DNA of 56,537 nucleotides from Candidatus Methanoplasma glyptotermitis (lineage in GTDB: Archaea; Thermoplasmatota; Thermoplasmata; Methanomassiliicoccales; Methanomethylophilaceae), in contig JAIRYF010000022.1 in the NCBI GenBank assembly GCA_031267895.1, positions 1-56,537 of the forward strand, read 5' to 3'. Positions 52,294-56,537 of this stretch are shown here, piece by piece. The position numbers were made by a program, and so were the translations under genes. Positions within the stretch are counted from its first letter, which is position 1, and each line of letters opens with the position of its first letter. The notes beneath the pieces are model-generated. The model saw only the letters and a list, made by a program, of their open reading frames with translations, searched no databases and was not told the origin of the DNA.

Positions 52294-53734
52294 CTACGCC
52301 TATGGGCGTGAGCTTTGCGACTTTATCCGTAAGTCCCGCGTCACACACCACTCTGACAACCTCGTCGACATCTTTGTATGCCGCGGGAGCCTCTTCCAGC
52401 AGCCCCTCGTCGGATCCGTTTCTGAGATAGATGTTGCTGTCTTTCATATCATTCCTGATGTCGGAGGCCTTCAGGCTGCTTACCGCCGATTTTCTGGACA
52501 TTTTGCGTCCGGCACCGTGGCAGGCGGAGCCGAATGTGTTTTCCATGGCGCCTCTTTTCCCGACAAGCACGTATGTTCCGACTCTCATGTCGCCGGGGAT
52601 TATGACGGGCTGCCCGACATCTCTGTACACCGGACCGATCTCCTGTCTCCCGGCAGCGAATGCACGTGTGGACCCCTTTCTGTGAACCAGAACATTTTCG
52701 GAGTGTCTGTCCAGATCATGGTGCTCTTTCTTTGCGATATTATGGGCCACGTCGTACACCACATCCATACCCATGTTCTCCGCAGAATCTCCGAGGATAT
52801 TCTCGAAAGATTCCCTGATCCAATGGGTTATCATCTGTCTGTTTGCCCACGCATAATTGGCACCGCAGCACATGGCTCTGTAGTAATCGTCTCCGAGCTT
52901 TGAGTCCAGCGGTGCGCAGGCAAGCTGCCTGTCTGGAAGCCGGACATCATTGTTTCTGACGTACCTTTCCATCTCCTGAAGGTATTCAGTGGCAATTTGA
53001 TGTCCGCACCCCCTCGAACCGCAATGGACCGTTACCGTTACCGTTCCTTCTTTAAGTCCGAATTTTTTTGCGGTATCCTGATCAAAGATACTGTCAACGA
53101 CATCCAGTTCGAGGAAATGATTGCCGGATCCAAGCGAACCAAGCTGCGGGATTCCTCTTTTGCGGGCTTTGTCACTCACCGTTGACGGATCCGCGTCAGA
53201 CATGCGACCCGTCTCTTCTGTAACTTTCAGGTCGCGCTCCCAGCCGTATCCGTTTTCTACGGCCCATCCGGATCCTTCTGACAGTATGCTGTCGATTTCG
53301 CTGCTTCCGATCTTGGTCAGCCCTTTGGATCCGAGTCCGGACGGCACATTTTTGTAGAGTTCGTCGATCAGAATGCTCGTATTGCCGTCTAAATCATCGA
53401 CGGTGAGATCGGTTTTTATGAGGCGCACTCCGCAGTTGATATCAAAACCTATTCCTCCGGGGGAGACAGACCCGCTGTCCGCATCAACCGCCGCAACACC
53501 CCCGATAGGGAATCCGTAACCCCAGTGTATGTCGGGCATGGCCATAGAACTGCCGACGATGCCCGGAAGACATGCTACGTTGGCTGCCTGCTGCGGAGCA
53601 TTGTCCGACCGTATCTGATCGATCATGGATTCGCTGGCATAGATGACAGCGTTGGTCCTCATACCGGGAAACTCTCCCATCGGTATTTCCCACCTGTTTT
53701 GATCTATTCTTTCCAGCCGTCCTTCCCATACCAT
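52283..53734 (-). CDS. rtcB: tRNA-splicing ligase RtcB
   Basis: 483 residues, usual length. Conserved landmarks: MPDIHWGYGFPIGGVAA, GGIGFDINCGVRL with the metal-binding Cys, GSGNHFLELDVV, HCGSRGCGHQ, and the guanylylated histidine in VHRKGSTRAFAAG (H351). RtcB joins tRNA halves after intron removal and repairs RNA with 3'-phosphate or 2',3'-cyclic phosphate ends, using GTP and metal. No intein is present. A histidine tRNA lies about 40 bases upstream on the same strand but shows no intron. Confidence 0.96.
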   Translation of the reverse strand: MVWEGRLERIDQNRWEIPMGEFPGMRTNAVIYASESMIDQIRSDNAPQQAANVACLPGIVGSSMAMPDIHWGYGFPIGGVAAVDADSGSVSPGGIGFDINCGVRLIKTDLTVDDLDGNTSILIDELYKNVPSGLGSKGLTKIGSSEIDSILSEGSGWAVENGYGWERDLKVTEETGRMSDADPSTVSDKARKRGIPQLGSLGSGNHFLELDVVDSIFDQDTAKKFGLKEGTVTVTVHCGSRGCGHQIATEYLQEMERYVRNNDVRLPDRQLACAPLDSKLGDDYYRAMCCGANYAWANRQMITHWIRESFENILGDSAENMGMDVVYDVAHNIAKKEHHDLDRHSENVLVHRKGSTRAFAAGRQEIGPVYRDVGQPVIIPGDMRVGTYVLVGKRGAMENTFGSACHGAGRKMSRKSAVSSLKASDIRNDMKDSNIYLRNGSDEGLLEEAPAAYKDVDEVVRVVCDAGLTDKVAKLTPIGVVKG

Positions 53735-53774
53735 AAAACCGTTCCCCCGCCGATGCTGTAAAGTTAAAAGTAGG

Positions 53775-53849
53775 GGCCGGGACCGAGATTTGAACCCGGG
53801 TCAAGGGATCCACAATCCCCAAGGATAACCAAGCTACCCCACCCCGGCC
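53775..53849 (-). tRNA. tRNA-His (GTG anticodon)
   Basis: On the minus strand, acceptor GCCGGGG (53848-53842) pairs with TCCCGGC (53782-53776), with the extra G-1 at 53849 opposite discriminator C73 (53775), the hallmark of histidine tRNA. The anticodon loop TTGTGGA reads GTG. The T-arm CCGGG-TTCAAAT-CTCGG and D-arm are normal. There is no intron and no encoded CCA. A TATA-like TGTATAAT lies just upstream, near 53872. Confidence 0.95.
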
Positions 53850-54254
53850 ATACGATTGACCCGCAGATTATACAAGCCCCTAATAAAGCTTTTTACCGGT
53901 CTGCCATGCCGGAGAGCCGCCGCATGCATACAGTTTTCGTTCCTGGACATAAACACAGAAGATGCCACAGCAAATTTTGCGACGGTATCTTCTGCCTTCC
54001 TCTTCTTTCCGATTCCTTTCTCTTTCCCTCTCTCTTATGCTTCCTTATTTGCATTCCGTCTTCTCTCTTCCTTCAGCACAAATTTTTTCTGCATTGTGAC
54101 TGTGAGTTTGTCTGACGTATCCGGAAACATTCGGCAGGATGCACAGGTATACTCCCGCTATGCACAGCCGTCTGTTGAAATGCAAAAAAATGAAGGTAAA
54201 CTCTGCAGGCACCGGTGCAGGAGGCATTAATACTCGCAATGTTATATTGACTTC
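53850..54254. other. Intergenic region with an orphan LRR-type 3' module
   Basis: 405 bases. A hairpin, AGAAGATGCC (53957-53966) with GGTATCTTCT (53984-53993), and then a pyrimidine-rich run closely resembles the 3' module after LRR gene 1, but no LRR gene precedes it. The rest contains no gene. A TATA-like TTAATACT near 54227-54234 probably starts the phosphoesterase transcript at its ATG. Confidence 0.5.
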
Positions 54255-54977
54255 ATGCGGTCGTGCGAGATTCTCCCCCGTGTAAAGGTGACCAACGACA
54301 GATGTCTGATGCTTGATGACGGGCCGACGGCTGTCATAGGGGATCTCCATCTCGGTTACGAAAGCGCACTGGAGGAGGAAGGCGTGTACATTCCCCGAAT
54401 GAACACAAAATCGATACGAGATGCCATAAACGGCATCCTCTCCGAGTACGAACCGGAAAGAGTCGTTCTCCTCGGCGATATAAAACACGATTTCAAGCGG
54501 TCAAAACGCGAAGCCAGAGAGGAAGTAAGAAAAATAATCGAACTCATCATGGAGGTGTCCGATGTGACAGTCGTGAAGGGGAATCACGATAACTTCCTGC
54601 AGAATATCCTTTCTGATGTGGGACTCATCACAGCCGATTATGTCGATATGTGCGGATTCAGAATGGAACACGGACACGAGGACTCCAAAGTGAGACCTGT
54701 GATAATCGGGCATGAACATCCGTCCGTGCGCATACCCGGTGCCATAGGAGGAGGGATGAAAATGCATTGCTTTGTTCACCAAAAAGAGGAAGGCATAATC
54801 GTGCTGCCTCCTTTCAGTCCTTTTTCATCGGGAAATGACCTGACGATTGACGGTAAATGCATAATGGCACCGGCATTGGGCAGTTCGAATTATCCAGAGG
54901 CAGACATATACGGCGTGTCCGACGTTGGCATAATGAAACTCGGAAAACTGAAACATATGATGGATATAGCCATCTGA
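54255..54977 (+). CDS. Metallophosphoesterase (DNA-repair-associated type)
   Basis: 240 residues. The metal-ligand motifs of the calcineurin-like family follow in order: AVIGDLHLGYE, VVLLGDIKHDF, VVKGNHDNFL, RMEHGHED and IIGHEHPSVRI. The spacing and length match the archaeal group (for example MJ0037-like) related to the DNA ligase-associated phosphoesterases, which process phosphodiester or nucleotide substrates. The ATG lies about 25 bases from a TATA-like box, so it is probably leaderless. It lies between an orphan LRR 3' module and LRR gene 4. Confidence 0.85.
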   Translation: MRSCEILPRVKVTNDRCLMLDDGPTAVIGDLHLGYESALEEEGVYIPRMNTKSIRDAINGILSEYEPERVVLLGDIKHDFKRSKREAREEVRKIIELIMEVSDVTVVKGNHDNFLQNILSDVGLITADYVDMCGFRMEHGHEDSKVRPVIIGHEHPSVRIPGAIGGGMKMHCFVHQKEEGIIVLPPFSPFSSGNDLTIDGKCIMAPALGSSNYPEADIYGVSDVGIMKLGKLKHMMDIAI

Positions 54978-55033
54978 TATCCTGCGGTTAATCAGCCGGA
55001 ATGGGGAGGGTTTAACCGGAGCAGGACCTACGT

Positions 55034-55116
55034 ACATTATATATTCAAGTTTACGGATACAAGCAGGTAAGCACTGTGATATTGTATAGTGTATACAGCA
55101 ATAAGGAGAAAAACTC
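55034..55116 (+). promoter_or_regulatory. Promoter and leader of LRR gene 4
   Basis: ACATTATATATTCAAG (55034-55049) is the TATA box, followed by a leader that ends AATAAGGAGAAAAACTC just before the ATG at 55117. It is almost identical to the module before LRR gene 2 (25271-25350). Confidence 0.6.
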
Positions 55117-56537
55117 ATGAATATGAAATCTTCGAAAGGAATTACCTCTTCCCCGGGTGTAACACACGGCCAGGGGGGGGGGGAATTTTGATTTCCCCAG
55201 CCGTTTAAACATAACGGTACTGTTTGCCGCTGCTCTGTTTCTCGCAGCGGCATTCTTTGTGACGTACTCGGAACCAAACGAATCGGATGCCGCTGTTATT
55301 GGTACCGGTACCGCCGATGATCCATGGTACTGCGGTCCCGACGGCAGTGACAGTGTGACGGCGACTCATATAAACGGTGTTCTCGTGATATCCGGCAGCG
55401 GTGCCATGGATAATTACACACTTGTTTCAGGTGTAGTAAATACACCGTGGTGGAACGAGAGAGCCGGCATAGTGAGTGTTGTAATAGGGGAAGGCGTGAC
55501 ATCCATCGGCGATCGGGCGTTCTACAACTGCACCAACCTGACATCAATTGTCATACCGGACAGTGTGAAAACAATAGGCCACAGTGCATTCTTTGGGTGC
55601 ACCAAACTGACATCGATTGTCATACCTGACAAAGTGACATCCATCGGCAATCAGGCGTTCTACAGCTGCACCAAGCTGGAATCCGTTGAAATACACGGCA
55701 ATACGCTGAAGACCATCGACATCCGTACATTCTACAACTGCACAAGTCTGACTTCGATCATCATACCGGACGGCGTGACATCCATCGGCAATCAGGCGTT
55801 CTACAACTGCACCAACCTGACATCGATTGTCATACCGGACGGCGTGACACAGATAGGCGCCGGTGCATTCTACAACAGCACAAGCCTGACATCAATCAAC
55901 ATACCGGACGGTGTGACATCCATCGATGGACACGCATTCGATGGCTGCACCAAACTGACATCGATTGTCATACCGGACAAAGTGACATCCATCGGCATAG
56001 CGGCATTCATAGGCTGCACAAGCCTGACCTCAGTCGAAATACTCGGAAATACACTGATATCCATCGGCGACTATGCATTTTATAAATCAAACCCGACATC
56101 TATAGTCATACCAGGCAGCGTGAAGACCATCGGCGACTATGCATTCTCCGGCTGTACCAGCCTGATTTCCGTTACAATACTTGGCAATGAGCTGACATCC
56201 GTCGGCGCCAGTGCATTCCAGAGTTGCACCAGTCTGACATCAATTGTCGTACCTGACGGTGTGAAATTCTCTGACGCCAATGCATTCTACCTGTGCGCCA
56301 ACCTGACAACCGTAACAGTCACCGGAGGGTCCGGAGGAAACATCACCGCCGACGGAATCATAGACAAGTATTTCAAAAATGGAAAGAGCTGGATACTGCC
56401 CGGTGCAACCAATGCCGCAAAGTACCTGATACTCCCGGACATCGGTTCCGCAGATTATGCATCAACAAACATCGCAGCAGCCGCAGGCAGAGAAGTGCAT
56501 TACAGCGACAAAGTATACACAGCAAGCGGAACGTCAT
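55117..56537 (+). CDS. BspA-like LRR surface protein 4, phase-off at a G11 tract (runs off the window)
   Basis: ATG 55117 reads MNMKSSKGITSSPGVTHGQ, then enters 11 G (55173-55183) and stops at TGA 55189-55191 (24 codons). The other frame is open from the membrane anchor (NITVLFAAALFLAAAFFVTY) to the end of the window. It encodes an exported-side segment, WYCGPDGSDSV (also in LRR gene 1), and then about 13 LRR_5 repeats (55490-56320; consensus LTSIVIPDSVTSIGNQAFYN). A segment near the right edge, FKNGKSWILPGATNAAKYLI, matches the post-LRR region of genes 1 and 3. One G fewer joins the frames. It has the longest LRR region of the family in this window. The C-terminus is not seen. Confidence 0.72.
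55173..55183 (+). repeat. G11 homopolymer, frame-controlling (copy 4, OFF)
   Basis: Eleven G bases, with a six-base inverted repeat (GGGGAA at 55180-55185 and TTCCCC at 55193-55198) at the 3' edge. A tract of 10 G would restore the frame, as in copy 3. Confidence 0.9.

Overview
The window is chromosomal DNA of a methanogenic archaeon, most likely of the Methanomassiliicoccales (Methanomethylophilaceae-like). The evidence is archaeal information processing (rps13-rps4-rps11-rpoD, D-family DNA polymerase large subunit, Rpp21, L10e, Dph2, archaeal SepF, RtcB), archaeal lipid genes (tetraether synthase, geranylgeranyl reductase, mevalonate kinase), archaeosine precursor genes, the methanogen marker MtxX and an MtaA/MtbA-type methyltransferase beside an amino-acid-type permease. 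SerRS is of the common type. The lineage call is inference.

Layout. 1-1.04 kb: three small uncharacterised genes on the minus strand. 1.4-4.3 kb: fluoride channel, then rps13-rps4-rps11-rpoD behind a structured leader. 4.3-12.8 kb, minus strand: DP2 polymerase, Nog1-like GTPase and a giant membrane-anchored protein with a lamin-tail domain. 13.2-18.8 kb: tetraether synthase, ferredoxin and geranylgeranyl reductase, facing mevalonate kinase, an unknown protein and an aminotransferase. 21.6-25.1 kb: HD hydrolase, SerRS, YhbY and Rpp21. 27.1-33.3 kb: L10e-Dph2, MtxX-QueD-QueC-QueE, a NifX-like protein with an Mrp ATPase, and a VOC protein. 33.4-37.1 kb: an accessory island with MntA-HepT, a transposase remnant, a broken toxin-like gene, a group II intron tail and Fic. 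37.4-38.9 kb: a DUF4139 protein. 42.2-46.4 kb: two DUF4143 ATPases, a flavoprotein and an unknown protein. 46.6-50.1 kb: permease, methyltransferase and an HTH_10 regulator. 50.1-55 kb: PUA, SepF, HD hydrolase, RtcB, tRNA-His and a phosphoesterase.

The main discovery candidate is a family of four BspA-like leucine-rich-repeat surface protein genes (19.1, 25.35, 39.16 and 55.1 kb). Each has an 11-base poly-G tract inside the first coding segment, just upstream of the N-terminal membrane anchor. Only the 25.35 kb copy is in frame through the tract. The other three are frameshifted there and stop within 24-33 codons, but each would be restored by a one- or two-base change in tract length. This is the classic architecture of slipped-strand phase variation of cell-surface proteins, here apparently as a dispersed gene family in an archaeon. 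The family shares a promoter/leader module, inverted repeats abutting the tract, and hairpin-plus-pyrimidine 3' modules. Two members share near-identical C-terminal DNA.

Other notable points are an apparent ATT start codon on the permease gene, a 23-bp-phased direct-repeat array before one DUF4143 gene, a compact lipid-membrane operon, and a decayed mobile region at 34.3-36 kb.
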